The position numbers and the translations under genes were made by a program. A stretch of DNA of 64,000 nucleotides from Spirosoma luteum DSM 19990 (lineage in GTDB: Bacteria > Bacteroidota > Bacteroidia > Cytophagales > Spirosomataceae): assembly GCF_000374065.1 (NCBI RefSeq), contig NZ_KB893249.1, positions 47,604 to 111,603 on the forward strand, read 5' to 3'. The notes under the pieces are model-generated. The model saw nothing but the letters and a program-made list of their open reading frames with translations. It did no database searches and was not told where the DNA came from. Position 1 is the stretch's first letter; each line of letters starts with the position of its first letter. Shown in pieces: positions 50,588 through 60,092 of the stretch.

Positions 50588-52729
50588 ATGTATATACCGG
50601 CTAAGCTTACATATTATATCAACCTTTGGTGGCTATTAATCAGCATTATTATTTCGTTGGGAGCACAGGCGCAACCAACCCGTAATCAACCAGCCAACGG
50701 CCCGAAAAAGCAACTACTCACTAAGCCAAACGCGACCGGGCACGGCCCGATTGAGCGCAGCCCGACTGACCGTAGCCCGACCCGGCGTTTTTTCGGGATG
50801 CACTTCGATTTCCACGCTAACTCCAGCGATGCTCAACTTGGTCGGAACCTTTCGGAGCAAAGCCTGGATTCGTTCCTGACAGCCGTAAAACCAGACTTTA
50901 TTCAGATTGACTGCAAAGGCCATCCGGGCGTTACCAGTTATCCCTCCAGGGTGCCTAATGCCACCGCAGCCCCGGATTTCGCTAAAGATCCACTGGCGTT
51001 TTACCGGGCTGTAACCCGAAAACACGGCGTAGCTTTGTACGTGCATTATTCGGGTGTTTTTGATATCGCTGCTCTGCAAAAGCATCCGAACTGGGGTGTT
51101 GTAAAAGCAGATGGCAGCCTGGACAAAGCCAACACATCCGTATACGGGCCCTACGCCGATTCCCTGCTCATTCCGCAGTTGAAGGAGGTAGCCGATTACG
51201 GTGTTGATGGCGTTTGGATAGACGGCGACTGCTGGGCAACGATCCCGGATTATTCACCAGTTGCTCTCGCCCGGTTTCAGGCAGCAACGGGCATACCTGT
51301 TGGTCCTGGGCATGACCCGCCCCGCTCAGAAAAGGATGCGAATTACGACGCGTTCAAAAACGCGGCCCGTCAGGCATTTATCCGGTACGTTGGGCATTAT
51401 ACCGACGAACTGCACAAACACAATCCTGCCTTTCGGGTGGCTTCCAACTGGGCGTATTCGTCCATGATGCCGGAACCAATCACCACTAATGTCGATTACC
51501 TGTCGGGCGATTTAACGCCTGGCAATAGTGTCAATACGGCCGCCATGGAAGGGCGGATTCTGGCGGCCCAGGGCCAACATTTTCATAAACCGTGGGATTT
51601 GATGTCGTGGACTTTCTGGTATCAGTTCGGCCCTACCATGAGTGGCGACCAGAAAACGGCGGTACACATGAAGCAGGAGGCTGCCGAAGTCATTGCGCTC
51701 GGTGGTGGCTTTCAGGGCTACGTCCGCCAGAAGGGCGATGCTTCTATTCCACTGAACGAACTGCCGGTTATGACCGAACTCAGCCAGTTTGTGCGGGCGC
51801 GGCAACCGTTTTGTCAGGGCATCACCCCTATTCCGCAGGTAGCCGTTTTGTATAGCGATGCCACCGTCAGGAAGTTTGACCAGAAACTGTTCAGTCGGGA
51901 TCAGGCCTACCGGATGCAGGGCGTACTGACTGCCCTGCTGGATGCTCAGTTTCCGGTGGGGGTTCTTTCGGAGCATCACCTGACCGGCCGCATGAGCCAG
52001 TACCCGCTCATTGTGGTGTCGCAGCAAGATTCACTGGCTCCGGCGTTCCGGCAGGAGTTGCTGGATTATGCCCGGCAGGGGGGAAACCTGCTCCTGATTG
52101 GAGTAGAAACAACCAGGAACTTCGCCAATGAACTGGGCGTCGAACCCATTGGTCAGGCGACGGCCAGTAACCGATGGGTTCATTACGGCGGGGCTACAAT
52201 GGTACTCAACTCGCTGTTTCAACCCGTTCAGCCAAAGGCCGGTGTGGCTTCTTTTGGGCAGATAAGCGCCCGCGAATATGATGCGATACTGCCGGGCGTT
52301 GCGGCAAGTACCGTACCCTTCGGCAAGGGGAAACTGATGGGCGTATACGCCGACTTAAGCCAGGATTATATTCAGCACCAATCATCCAAGGCCCGTGATT
52401 TTATAGCCACGCTGACCCATACCCTACTACCCAATCCGGTAGTGACCGTAACAGGCTCTCATCTGGTGCATGTCATAGCCAACCGATTGGGGAGTCAGCT
52501 AGCCATAAACCTGATCAACACCGGCGGCCGCCACGCCGACCCACGCGTATTTACGTACGACGAAGTACCGCCCCTCTCGAACCTGACCATTACGATTCGC
52601 ACCGAAAAAAAACCCTTCAAGGTTGTACAGCAACCGGAGAATACTGCCCTAGCGTTTACTTATCAGGCGGGTATCGCCACTGTTACGGTACCAAACCTGT
52701 TGATTCATTCGGTTTTGGTTGTGGAATGA
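50588..52729 (+). CDS. Secreted glycoside hydrolase, (beta/alpha)8 type, family not settled
   Basis: The 713-aa product is taken from ATG 50588 (MYIPAKLTYYINLWWLLISI), which begins a signal peptide; the frame from 50462 adds 42 residues with no function. A basic/Pro-rich linker with NRSPTDRSPTR-like repeats follows, then the barrel: FFGMHFDFHANSSDAQLGR, DFIQIDCKGHPG, ALYVHYSGVFDI, GVDGVWIDGDCWA with candidate catalytic Asp, WDLMSWTFWYQFG, and a C-terminal sandwich. It resembles alpha-L-fucosidase- or beta-galactosidase-like enzymes but no family was assigned. It lies just upstream of xylA and may release sugars from plant polymers. Confidence 0.65.
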   Translation: MYIPAKLTYYINLWWLLISIIISLGAQAQPTRNQPANGPKKQLLTKPNATGHGPIERSPTDRSPTRRFFGMHFDFHANSSDAQLGRNLSEQSLDSFLTAVKPDFIQIDCKGHPGVTSYPSRVPNATAAPDFAKDPLAFYRAVTRKHGVALYVHYSGVFDIAALQKHPNWGVVKADGSLDKANTSVYGPYADSLLIPQLKEVADYGVDGVWIDGDCWATIPDYSPVALARFQAATGIPVGPGHDPPRSEKDANYDAFKNAARQAFIRYVGHYTDELHKHNPAFRVASNWAYSSMMPEPITTNVDYLSGDLTPGNSVNTAAMEGRILAAQGQHFHKPWDLMSWTFWYQFGPTMSGDQKTAVHMKQEAAEVIALGGGFQGYVRQKGDASIPLNELPVMTELSQFVRARQPFCQGITPIPQVAVLYSDATVRKFDQKLFSRDQAYRMQGVLTALLDAQFPVGVLSEHHLTGRMSQYPLIVVSQQDSLAPAFRQELLDYARQGGNLLLIGVETTRNFANELGVEPIGQATASNRWVHYGGATMVLNSLFQPVQPKAGVASFGQISAREYDAILPGVAASTVPFGKGKLMGVYADLSQDYIQHQSSKARDFIATLTHTLLPNPVVTVTGSHLVHVIANRLGSQLAINLINTGGRHADPRVFTYDEVPPLSNLTITIRTEKKPFKVVQQPENTALAFTYQAGIATVTVPNLLIHSVLVVE

Positions 52730-52795
52730 AGCTATTAACACAAATGAATCCACCAGATCAGTTCCGGTCAGAAAGCCCGTAGCCTATAAAAGACA

Positions 52796-52825
52796 TTGCC
52801 CAAATAACAGGAGAAACTACCTTTG
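52796..52825 (+). promoter_or_regulatory. Promoter of xylA (TTG, 19 bp, TACCTTTG)
   Basis: TTG at 52796-52798 and TACCTTTG at 52818-52825, separated by 19 bases, match the Bacteroidota promoter closely. A start about 7 bases downstream leaves a leader of about 30 bases before the xylA ATG at 52863. Confidence 0.65.
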
Positions 52826-52862
52826 ACTTTCTTTGGTACGTACTACCTCAATTTTCATTTTC

Positions 52863-54203
52863 ATGTCTGACATCAAACTAACACTTGGCGAAAAAACATA
52901 TTTCCCATTCGTCGAGAAACCGATTCAATACGAAGGCCGCGAGTCTGATAACCCGATGGCGTTCAAATTCTACGATGCCAATCGTACCATTCTGGGAAAA
53001 CCCATGAAGGATCTGTTCCGGTTTGCAACCGCTTACTGGCATACCTTCTGCGGTACCGGGGCCGACCCCTTTGGTCCGGGAGTGAAGCATTTCCCCTGGG
53101 ATGCCAACGCCGACCCACTCGCTGCGGCCCACGACAAGATGGATGCAGCGTTTGAGTTCATCACCAAAATAGGCATGGAGTTTTACTGCTTTCACGATGT
53201 GGACGTGGCGCCGGAAGGCAACTCGAATGCGGAGTTTGAGAAGAATTTCCGCGCCATTGTGGATTACGCCAAACAAAAGCAGGCGGCTAGTGGCGTCAAA
53301 CTACTCTGGGGTACGGCCAACCTGTTCTCGCACGAACGCTACATGAACGGAGCCTCTACCAACCCCGATTTTCATGTGCTGGCGCATGGCGGCTGGCAGG
53401 TGAAAAACGCCATCGACGCCACCATTGAGCTGGATGGTTCGGGCTACACGTTTTGGGGAGGTCGTGAGGGATACATGTCGCTGCTGAATACGAACATGAA
53501 GCGCGAAACGGAGCACCTCGGCAAGTTCCTGCAAATGAGCCGGGACTATGCCCGCAAGCAGGGGTTCAAAGGAGCGTTCTACATCGAACCGAAGCCCATG
53601 GAGCCCAGCAAGCACCAGTACGATTTCGACGCGGCTACGGTTGTTGGCTTCCTGAATCAGTATGGTTTGCAGGATGATTTCGAGTTAAACATCGAAACCA
53701 ATCACGCCACCCTGGCCAACCACACATTCGCCCACGAATTGCAGGTAGCCGCCGACAATAACATGCTGGGTAGTCTCGATGCCAACCGGGGCGATTACCA
53801 GAACGGCTGGGATACCGACCAGTTTCCGGTGGACGTATATGAGCTGACCGAGGCCATGCTGGTCATTCTGGAAGCCGGTGGACTGAAATCGGGCGGGGTA
53901 AACTTCGATGCTAAAACGCGCCGGAACTCCACCGACCTCGAAGATATTTTCATCGCCCACATTGGCGGGATGGACACCTTTGCACGGGCGGCCATTGCTG
54001 CTGAAGCCATCCTGAATAAATCCCAGTATAAAAAACTCCGTACCGACCGGTATGCCAGCTTCGATTCGGGCGAGGGAGCAAAGTTCGAAAAAGGGGAGTT
54101 GACCCTCGAGAACCTGCGCGAGTACGCCATGAACAACGGCGAGCCAAAACAACGCAGCGGCCAGCAGGAGTTGTACGAAATGATTGTAAATCAGTATATT
54201 TAG
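52863..54203 (+). CDS. xylA: Xylose isomerase
   Basis: The 446-aa product is taken from ATG 52863 ([14 protein letters not shown]), 10 residues inside a longer frame. Family motifs are [26 protein letters not shown] with the catalytic His, [16 protein letters not shown], and [17 protein letters not shown] with metal-binding Glu and Asp residues. The length fits class II isomerases. It converts D-xylose to D-xylulose for XylB at 16.4 kb. A strong promoter precedes it. Confidence 0.97.
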   Translation: MSDIKLTLGEKTYFPFVEKPIQYEGRESDNPMAFKFYDANRTILGKPMKDLFRFATAYWHTFCGTGADPFGPGVKHFPWDANADPLAAAHDKMDAAFEFITKIGMEFYCFHDVDVAPEGNSNAEFEKNFRAIVDYAKQKQAASGVKLLWGTANLFSHERYMNGASTNPDFHVLAHGGWQVKNAIDATIELDGSGYTFWGGREGYMSLLNTNMKRETEHLGKFLQMSRDYARKQGFKGAFYIEPKPMEPSKHQYDFDAATVVGFLNQYGLQDDFELNIETNHATLANHTFAHELQVAADNNMLGSLDANRGDYQNGWDTDQFPVDVYELTEAMLVILEAGGLKSGGVNFDAKTRRNSTDLEDIFIAHIGGMDTFARAAIAAEAILNKSQYKKLRTDRYASFDSGEGAKFEKGELTLENLREYAMNNGEPKQRSGQQELYEMIVNQYI

Positions 54204-54212
54204 CCTCCAAAC

Positions 54213-54245
54213 AGCCCTTATCGGTGTTGAAAACCGATAAGGGCT
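54213..54245 (+). terminator. Intrinsic terminator of xylA
   Basis: A 13-bp perfect stem (54213-54225 with 54233-54245) and 7-base loop lie 9 bp after the xylA stop, followed by a short T-run. It ends just before the next gene. Confidence 0.75.
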
Positions 54246-54260
54246 TTACACAACAATCGG

Positions 54261-54479
54261 ATGTACACACTTATAGGTATAGGCGTGCCGGAACTCATCC
54301 TTATCCTGCTGGCAGGCGCCGTAGTTTTTCTCTTGCCTATAATGGCCCTTGTAGATGTAGTCCGGAGTGAATTTCGGGGTCAGAACGATAAAGTGATCTG
54401 GGTCATTGTGATCCTCTTCCTGAATATAATTGGGGCGGCTCTTTACTTTTTCATTGGTCGAAATCAGCGAATATCATGA
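54261..54479 (+). CDS. Small two-helix membrane protein, PLDc_N type
   Basis: This 72-aa protein has two hydrophobic helices (about 10-32 and 45-65) joined by the DVVRSEFRGQNDKVIW loop, the pattern of phospholipase D N-terminal (PLDc_N) proteins, here without any PLD domain. It overlaps the next gene by ATGA (54476-54479), so the two are co-translated. Confidence 0.75.
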   Translation: MYTLIGIGVPELILILLAGAVVFLLPIMALVDVVRSEFRGQNDKVIWVIVILFLNIIGAALYFFIGRNQRIS

Positions 54480-54946
54480 AGCACTTATTCCTGCTAATCA
54501 CGCTCCTGTCGGGTATTTCGGCATCTGCTCAACATAACAGCAGCGAAGAAGCTGCCGTGAAAGCAACCATAAACAAGCTTTTTGCCGGCATGCAGAAAGC
54601 GGACTCAACGCTGCTAAAACCACTATTTACCCCAACGGCCCGGCTTCAGACAGTAGTAAACAAAGACGGAGCCGTAACGGTACGTGATGATGCCATAGGG
54701 GCGTTTATCAACTCTATTGGCAAAGCGAAAGCCGGTACGCTGGATGAGCGTTTATCGGGAATGGAAATCAGGATTGATGCCGACCTGGCAACGGCCTGGA
54801 CGCCTTACGTTTTTTACGTTCAGGACAAAAAAAACCATTGTGGTGTCAATGCCTTTACCCTCGTAAAGGTGAACGGCAACTGGACGATTCAAACCATCAT
54901 AGACACGCGCCGAAAAGACAATTGCCCGGATTTACCGAAACAATAA
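54476..54946 (+). CDS. NTF2-like (SnoaL / lumazine-binding type) secreted protein
   Basis: This 156-aa protein has a signal peptide (ISASAQ) and an NTF2-like alpha/beta fold (about 25-150), with EEAAVKATINKLFAGMQKAD, LKPLFTPTARLQTVV and FTLVKVNGNWTIQTIIDTRR. Members of this fold are small ligand binders or enzymes; no catalytic residue is recognised. The gene overlaps the membrane protein gene upstream, suggesting joint function. Confidence 0.75.
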   Translation: MKHLFLLITLLSGISASAQHNSSEEAAVKATINKLFAGMQKADSTLLKPLFTPTARLQTVVNKDGAVTVRDDAIGAFINSIGKAKAGTLDERLSGMEIRIDADLATAWTPYVFYVQDKKNHCGVNAFTLVKVNGNWTIQTIIDTRRKDNCPDLPKQ

Positions 54947-54959
54947 GCTTTCCCATTTT

Positions 54960-55001
54960 GTGTCCGATAAGGATCTATGCCGCCGGGACACTCTCCTTAT
55001 C
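54960..55001 (+). other. Two interleaved inverted repeats (possible pseudoknot)
   Basis: Arm pairs 54960-54965 with 54986-54991 (6 bp) and 54966-54973 with 54994-55001 (8 bp) interlock in the order A, B, A', B'. A third pair of 7 bp (CGCCGGG at about 54981 and CCCGGCG at about 55043) also lies in the 250-bp gap between the NTF2-like gene and the ROK gene. As RNA this could fold as an H-type pseudoknot; chance is possible. Confidence 0.4.
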
Positions 55002-55196
55002 ACCTATCTTCATCAGCCCCCATCCTACTTTTCGCCTGACTACCCGGCGAGCTACTTCGAACATACACGCCCGTTCTTCCCGCGTTTGTTATCAGGAAAT
55101 TCAGTAAAATGCGTTTCTTTGACTATCCAAAAGCACTCATTCACTCAACTGGTGCCAACATCACAACAGATAATCTATTTTACCGGCTAACAATCA

Positions 55197-56429
55197 ATGA
55201 ATGCTGACATTGCCTTTGACGAGGAACGCCCTGAGCAACAATCGGTCGTTGATTACAAGAAAAATCAGAAACAACGAAAGTTGCTGGCCTATCTCTACGC
55301 CGAAGAAACCTGCACCTTGGCCCGTCTGACCAAGGTGCTCCACAGCAGTGTGCCCTCCGTAACAAATCTGGTCGATGAACTGATTCAGGACCAGTGGGTA
55401 ACACCCATAGGCATGGGGTCGGGCAGCAATGGTAGGCGACCCGTACTTTTCGGTCTGAATAACCAGTATCATTATACGGCAGTGCTGGATGTCAGTACCC
55501 ACGATACTAAAATCCTGTTTATGAATACGCAGCGGATTGTTGTCCACCGCTCCGACTATCCGCTCCAGTTAATAAACAACCCTGATTACATACTCTCGCT
55601 GGTCGATTGTTTTACCCTGGCCCTGACCGATTCCGGCCTGTTGCTAGCTCAACTCGTTGCCGTTGGTGTATCCATGCCGGGTTTGGTCGATGCCCGGCGC
55701 GGGATAAATCTGACGTATAAAAATCTGAGCAATGGCTACGACTCCCTCACGCAATGCCTGTCGGAGAAGCTGAGCAAACCGGCTTATATACTGAACGATA
55801 CAAAGGCTACGGTGCTGGGCGAGAGCCGGTTTGGCAATGCGAAAGGTAAACAACAGATGCTGGCAATCAACATCGACTGGGGTGTTGGTTTGGGTATCCT
55901 GGTCAATGGCCACGTATTTCAGGGAGCCAGTGGATTTGCTGGTGAGTTAGGCCATATTCAGGTTGAACCGGAGGGAGAATTGTGCCACTGTGGTAAAATT
56001 GGCTGTTTGGACACTGTCACGTCAGCGTCGGCACTGGTCCGGCGGGTACAGCGCGATGTGCAGGCGGGTCAGGTGTCCAAGCTAGCTGTTTTCCGCCAGG
56101 AGGCAGACAGGATTGATATCGACGAAATCATTAGCGCGGCCCGTCATGGGGATTCGTACGCCATCGATATTCTGCACGGAGCCGGCTTGCAGTTGGGCAA
56201 GGGCCTGTCAGTGGCAATCAGCCTTTTCAACCCCGAAGTTATAATTATTGACGGCGTACTGGCCGAAGCCGCTACGTTCATCCTGAACACTATTGAGCAG
56301 GCCCTCAGCAAATACTGCCTGAGTGATTTTAGAAACGACTTAACCATTGAAATTACGCAGTTGAACGGAGCCGCCAAATGGCTGGGTACTCACGCGTATA
56401 TGATGGAAGATATTTTTGCCAACTATTGA
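55197..56429 (+). CDS. ROK-family repressor/kinase, candidate xylose or sugar repressor
   Basis: This 410-aa protein has an N-terminal winged HTH (about 20-85, LARLTKVLHSSVPSVTNLV), then a ROK domain (about 95-400) with AINIDWGVGLGILVNG, GELGHIQVEPEG, and CHCGKIGCLD, the ROK zinc site. The NDTKATVLGE segment holds the Asp expected in sugar kinases. HTH plus ROK is the XylR/NagC plan, so it would bind DNA and release it on sugar binding. Proximity to xylA suggests it controls xylose genes; which sugar is not shown. A Bacteroidota-specific longer N-terminus is present. Confidence 0.85.
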   Translation: MNADIAFDEERPEQQSVVDYKKNQKQRKLLAYLYAEETCTLARLTKVLHSSVPSVTNLVDELIQDQWVTPIGMGSGSNGRRPVLFGLNNQYHYTAVLDVSTHDTKILFMNTQRIVVHRSDYPLQLINNPDYILSLVDCFTLALTDSGLLLAQLVAVGVSMPGLVDARRGINLTYKNLSNGYDSLTQCLSEKLSKPAYILNDTKATVLGESRFGNAKGKQQMLAINIDWGVGLGILVNGHVFQGASGFAGELGHIQVEPEGELCHCGKIGCLDTVTSASALVRRVQRDVQAGQVSKLAVFRQEADRIDIDEIISAARHGDSYAIDILHGAGLQLGKGLSVAISLFNPEVIIIDGVLAEAATFILNTIEQALSKYCLSDFRNDLTIEITQLNGAAKWLGTHAYMMEDIFANY

Positions 56430-56476
56430 CGGAAGGGACTGCAGGGGCGAGCCTGAAAGAAAAATAAAAATGGATA

Positions 56477-57058
56477 ATGAGTAAGCAACAAGGGATAATG
56501 ACAGGTTTAGCTGGTCAATGCCGGTCATTTTTCGTCATCCTTTGTACCCTGTTCACTTGTTTTCTCGTAACCGGATTTGTCCCGCAGCAACATTCGTTGC
56601 GACAACCTCCATTCCGGCAACTTCCGTTGCGAGTCCTTATTTTTCTGGATACCGAATGCCCTATTTGTCAGCAAACAGCCCGCAGGGTTCAGGAAATGGC
56701 TACCCGGTATGATAACCGGGTGCAGTTTTTAGCCATATACCCCACCGAAACGGTTACGCTGGCTGACGTGACCGAATTTAACCGGGCGTATAAACTGACC
56801 ATCCCTCACCAGCTTGATCCGGCCCACAAACTGGTAAAGAAGTATAAGGCCACCACTACGCCGGAAGTCCTGCTACTCTCCGCTCAGAACAGGATTTTAT
56901 ACCGGGGCAGTGTCGATAACCAGTTCTACCGGTTGGGAAGAAGTCGCCCGGAACCCACCGAATTTTACCTCAACGATGCGCTGACGGCCGTTATGGTCGG
57001 CAAACCGGTCGCCATCCGGCAAACCAAACCCACCGGCTGTTTGATTAACCAGCCTTGA
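56477..57058 (+). CDS. Thioredoxin-like (redoxin) protein, membrane-anchored
   Basis: This 193-aa protein has one N-terminal hydrophobic helix (about 18-35), then a redoxin fold with FLDTECPICQQTARRVQEMA, in which Cys61 and Cys64 form a CxxC site, and TTTPEVLLLSAQNRILYRGS, with the cis-Pro region. It ends TGCLIN, with one extra Cys. The next gene encodes a haem and FG-GAP protein on the same strand after about 90 bp; the pair may act in periplasmic electron transfer. Confidence 0.8.
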   Translation: MSKQQGIMTGLAGQCRSFFVILCTLFTCFLVTGFVPQQHSLRQPPFRQLPLRVLIFLDTECPICQQTARRVQEMATRYDNRVQFLAIYPTETVTLADVTEFNRAYKLTIPHQLDPAHKLVKKYKATTTPEVLLLSAQNRILYRGSVDNQFYRLGRSRPEPTEFYLNDALTAVMVGKPVAIRQTKPTGCLINQP

Positions 57059-57147
57059 ATTTCCTGACCGGTACTTACGTTGACAGGCTGTACGCGGCAA
57101 CCGGCCAGAATAAATAACCCATTAGCAGAAAAGCCCCGACAGACCAA

Positions 57148-58689
57148 ATGAGTAGACCAGCCAACGTGATTCCGGTGTTTGTATTGCTGTCATTCCTGAC
57201 GGTTATTCAGGTATCGTTCCGGCAGCTGGACAAGCACGAAGGCGCCCAACTGGCCCGGCAGTATTGCGGCTCATGTCACCTGCCACCCAACCCTAAAAGC
57301 CTGCCCAGCCCCATCTGGCAACTGAATGTGCTACCAGCGATGGGCAGTTATGTGGGCATTCGCTACATGGGCTACGACCCGTATTATAAGCTAAAGCCAG
57401 AAGAAGTTATCCGGCTGAAAGAAGCGCATATATTTCCCGAAAAGCCGGTTATTGACGACGAAACGTGGCAGAAAATTGTGGCCTACTACGTCGAAAACTC
57501 CCCTGCCAAAAGTCCACTCGATTCAACGCGACGTTACCGCAGTAAGCCCCTTTCGCTGTTCCGTGCTCAACCCGTAGCACTGGGCAAACCAACGGGTTCG
57601 CTGGTAACCGCCGTTGCGTTTGATTCACTCCGCCAGGAGCTATGGGTGGCCGAACCGGACAAACTTTACCGCTGGAATTACACAAAGGGACTAACCCATA
57701 ATTACGACCTGCCCGGCACGATTGTAGACGTATCCTTCCGGCCAGACAACCGGTTGTTTACCGAAATTGGTACGCTGCTCCCCTCCGAAATCGCCAAAGG
57801 GTCTGTTTTCTCCTTCACCGGCGATAGCCTGAAAGCCATCCTGACCAATAGTCATCGGCCGGTCTGTTCGTTGCTGGTGGATTTGAATAATGATGGGACC
57901 GATGAGTTGATTACGGCTAACTATGGTCATCGGACCGGCTCGCTTTCGCTGTACACCATTCATAACCAGAGTGATAACTCAGATGAACTATCGGAAACGG
58001 TATTACTGAAGCAACCGGGGGCTATTAAACTGTATGCGAGGGATATGAATAATGACGGCCGGAAGGACATTATTGCTCTGTTTGCCCAGAACGACGAAGC
58101 CATCTATATTTTCTACCAGACGGGTAATCTGCAATTCAGGGCCGAGAAAGTGCTTCAGTTTGAACCGCAGTACGGCACCAGCGATTTTGTCTTGCTGGAT
58201 TATAACAACGATGGCATCAACGATATCGCCGTTGTACACGGCGACAACGCCGACTATTCGTATTGCCTCAAACCATTTCATGGCCTTCGCCTGCTGCTGG
58301 GCACTAAAGACCATCACTATAAAGAAGCGTTCTTCTACCCACTATACGGGGCCACCCGCCTACAGGCCGACGATTTTGATCAGGACGGCGATATTGACTT
58401 TGCCGTTTCAGCCTTTTTTCCGGAACTGACGTATCTGGCTACGGAGAGTTTCGTATTCCTGGAAAACACTAACGCCAGTCGGTTCCGGTTCACAGCCCGC
58501 ACCCTGAACATGGCTACTCCCGTTAAATCACTCACTCTCGAAAAAGCGGACATCGATCACGATGGCGACCAGGATTTAATTCTGGGACAGTTCGGGTATT
58601 CGCCGGTAGCGGTGCCCCCGGCTTTGCAGCAGCAATGGGATACGGTTCCTTATAAACTCGTCGTGCTCATCAATCAACTCCGCCCCTAG
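57148..58689 (+). CDS. Single-haem cytochrome c domain fused to FG-GAP (VCBS) repeats
   Basis: This 513-aa protein has an N-terminal signal anchor and a CGSCH haem-attachment motif at residues 40-44, in a cytochrome c-like module (about 30-115, LKPEEVIRLKEAHIFPEKP). The rest holds about five FG-GAP blades with Asp/Asn-rich calcium loops: DLNNDGTDELI, DMNNDGRKDII, DYNNDGINDIA, DFDQDGDIDFA, DIDHDGDQDLI. It is a redox-active propeller, exported, with calcium binding likely. Its neighbour is the redoxin, with which it may function. Confidence 0.8.
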   Translation: MSRPANVIPVFVLLSFLTVIQVSFRQLDKHEGAQLARQYCGSCHLPPNPKSLPSPIWQLNVLPAMGSYVGIRYMGYDPYYKLKPEEVIRLKEAHIFPEKPVIDDETWQKIVAYYVENSPAKSPLDSTRRYRSKPLSLFRAQPVALGKPTGSLVTAVAFDSLRQELWVAEPDKLYRWNYTKGLTHNYDLPGTIVDVSFRPDNRLFTEIGTLLPSEIAKGSVFSFTGDSLKAILTNSHRPVCSLLVDLNNDGTDELITANYGHRTGSLSLYTIHNQSDNSDELSETVLLKQPGAIKLYARDMNNDGRKDIIALFAQNDEAIYIFYQTGNLQFRAEKVLQFEPQYGTSDFVLLDYNNDGINDIAVVHGDNADYSYCLKPFHGLRLLLGTKDHHYKEAFFYPLYGATRLQADDFDQDGDIDFAVSAFFPELTYLATESFVFLENTNASRFRFTARTLNMATPVKSLTLEKADIDHDGDQDLILGQFGYSPVAVPPALQQQWDTVPYKLVVLINQLRP

Positions 58690-58705
58690 TAGCCAGTGGA
58701 TGGCA

Positions 58706-59860
58706 TTACCACAATCCCTGCACCAGTTTGTTCAGTAGTTTATCCTGCTCCAGATCGTGGTTATACTCCCAAAACATAACCCCGGCCAGTTTTTTGGCTT
58801 TCACGTAGTCAATCTTGGGTCCGAATGATTCCTCATCAGCGTAAGAAATGAAGGTTTTCAATGTTGGATTCCATAGGTATGGAGCCTTTGCATCATTATC
58901 CCAGTAGCGCACATACCCGTTTTTGTTGATATACTGCTCCGTCAGCTTGTCATGACTGATAAACGAATGCTCCCCCGCAGCCGGTTGAAAAAGGCCGTTG
59001 TTCTTATCCTGCACCTTACCCCAGCCTCGTCCGTAGAACGGTAGGCCCAGTACAATTTTACCCGCAGGTATCCCCGCCCGGATGTGGCCGTCCACTGCAT
59101 CGGCAGAACTGTTACGCGACTGATCACCCAGTTTAGACTGGTACAGCGGACTATGATGGCCCGTAACAACATCATTCCCATGATAGAGGTCATAGGTCAT
59201 GATATTAACGTAATCCAGATACGCCTGCGCCTTACCCAACTCCGTATGGCTCACAAAAGCGGTGTCGCCACCGGTAGCCGCTGTGAGCAGGTAATGGTTA
59301 GCATCGGTACGATTGTCCCGCTTTCCCTGCACATCCAGCCCATCCCGGATTGCTTTTAAGAACAGGGTAAAGTTTTGCTTGTCGACAGGTCGAAAAATAT
59401 TGCCCGCACCCACCTGCGCCGGATATTCCCAGTCAATATCAACCCCATCGAGCTTGTGTTTAACCAGTAAATTCACGGCACTAGTAGCAAATTTCGTACG
59501 GGCCGCATCGGTTAGAGCCGCATCCGAGAAATACTTGCAGCCACCCCATCCACCAATGGAGATAAGTATTTTCAGCTTCGGGTTGGCGGCTTTTAGTGAC
59601 ACGAGCGTAGCCAGATTGGCCTCATCCTTCTTCGATAGGGGGGCCAGTTCGCCATTTTGGGCGGGCACGGCGAAAGCGTAGTTGATGTGTGTCAGTTTGT
59701 TGGGATCAATCTGGCTTTTGGTCCAGCCATTACCCGTTACGTACCCAATAATAACGTACGGTTTTGTTGCACTCGCTGGCTGTCCGCTCACAGACGAACT
59801 GGTAGAGATGGTCAGTATCTGAACGCTGACTGTGGCCAAAAGAAGGAGCAAAAACTTCAT
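58706..59860 (-). CDS. Chitinase (GH18)
   Basis: The 384-aa product is taken from ATG 59860 (MKFLLLLLATVSVQIL), with a signal peptide; the longer frame adds 19 residues. The GH18 catalytic motif is LDGVDIDWEYP, with Glu145 as acid, plus LKILISIGGWGG and YVNIMTYDLYHG, also typical. It hydrolyses chitin or related GlcNAc polymers. It diverges from the SusC/SusD genes, so it may feed that uptake system. Confidence 0.9.
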   Translation of the reverse strand: MKFLLLLLATVSVQILTISTSSSVSGQPASATKPYVIIGYVTGNGWTKSQIDPNKLTHINYAFAVPAQNGELAPLSKKDEANLATLVSLKAANPKLKILISIGGWGGCKYFSDAALTDAARTKFATSAVNLLVKHKLDGVDIDWEYPAQVGAGNIFRPVDKQNFTLFLKAIRDGLDVQGKRDNRTDANHYLLTAATGGDTAFVSHTELGKAQAYLDYVNIMTYDLYHGNDVVTGHHSPLYQSKLGDQSRNSSADAVDGHIRAGIPAGKIVLGLPFYGRGWGKVQDKNNGLFQPAAGEHSFISHDKLTEQYINKNGYVRYWDNDAKAPYLWNPTLKTFISYADEESFGPKIDYVKAKKLAGVMFWEYNHDLEQDKLLNKLVQGLW

Positions 59861-60092
59861 CTGAAAAGGGTATGAGTAATTATGCTTATTTAACAATAAA
59901 ATTACAGTAAAGTCCAATAATAGTAAATATTTTAAAATTCTTAGATATGTTTCGAAATATTTTTAAAAATAAGAAGATATTTGCGGGTAATCTCATTTAC
60001 ACCAAATAGTATGGAGATCAACAAAAACTACTATTTTCGTATAAGTGACAGACACGTAATTATTATTACTTAACCAACTAGCAGTCCTACTT

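Noticed and set aside
53685-54152. 155-codon minus-strand frame opposite xylA
   Set aside because: Antisense to a highly conserved enzyme; shadow only.
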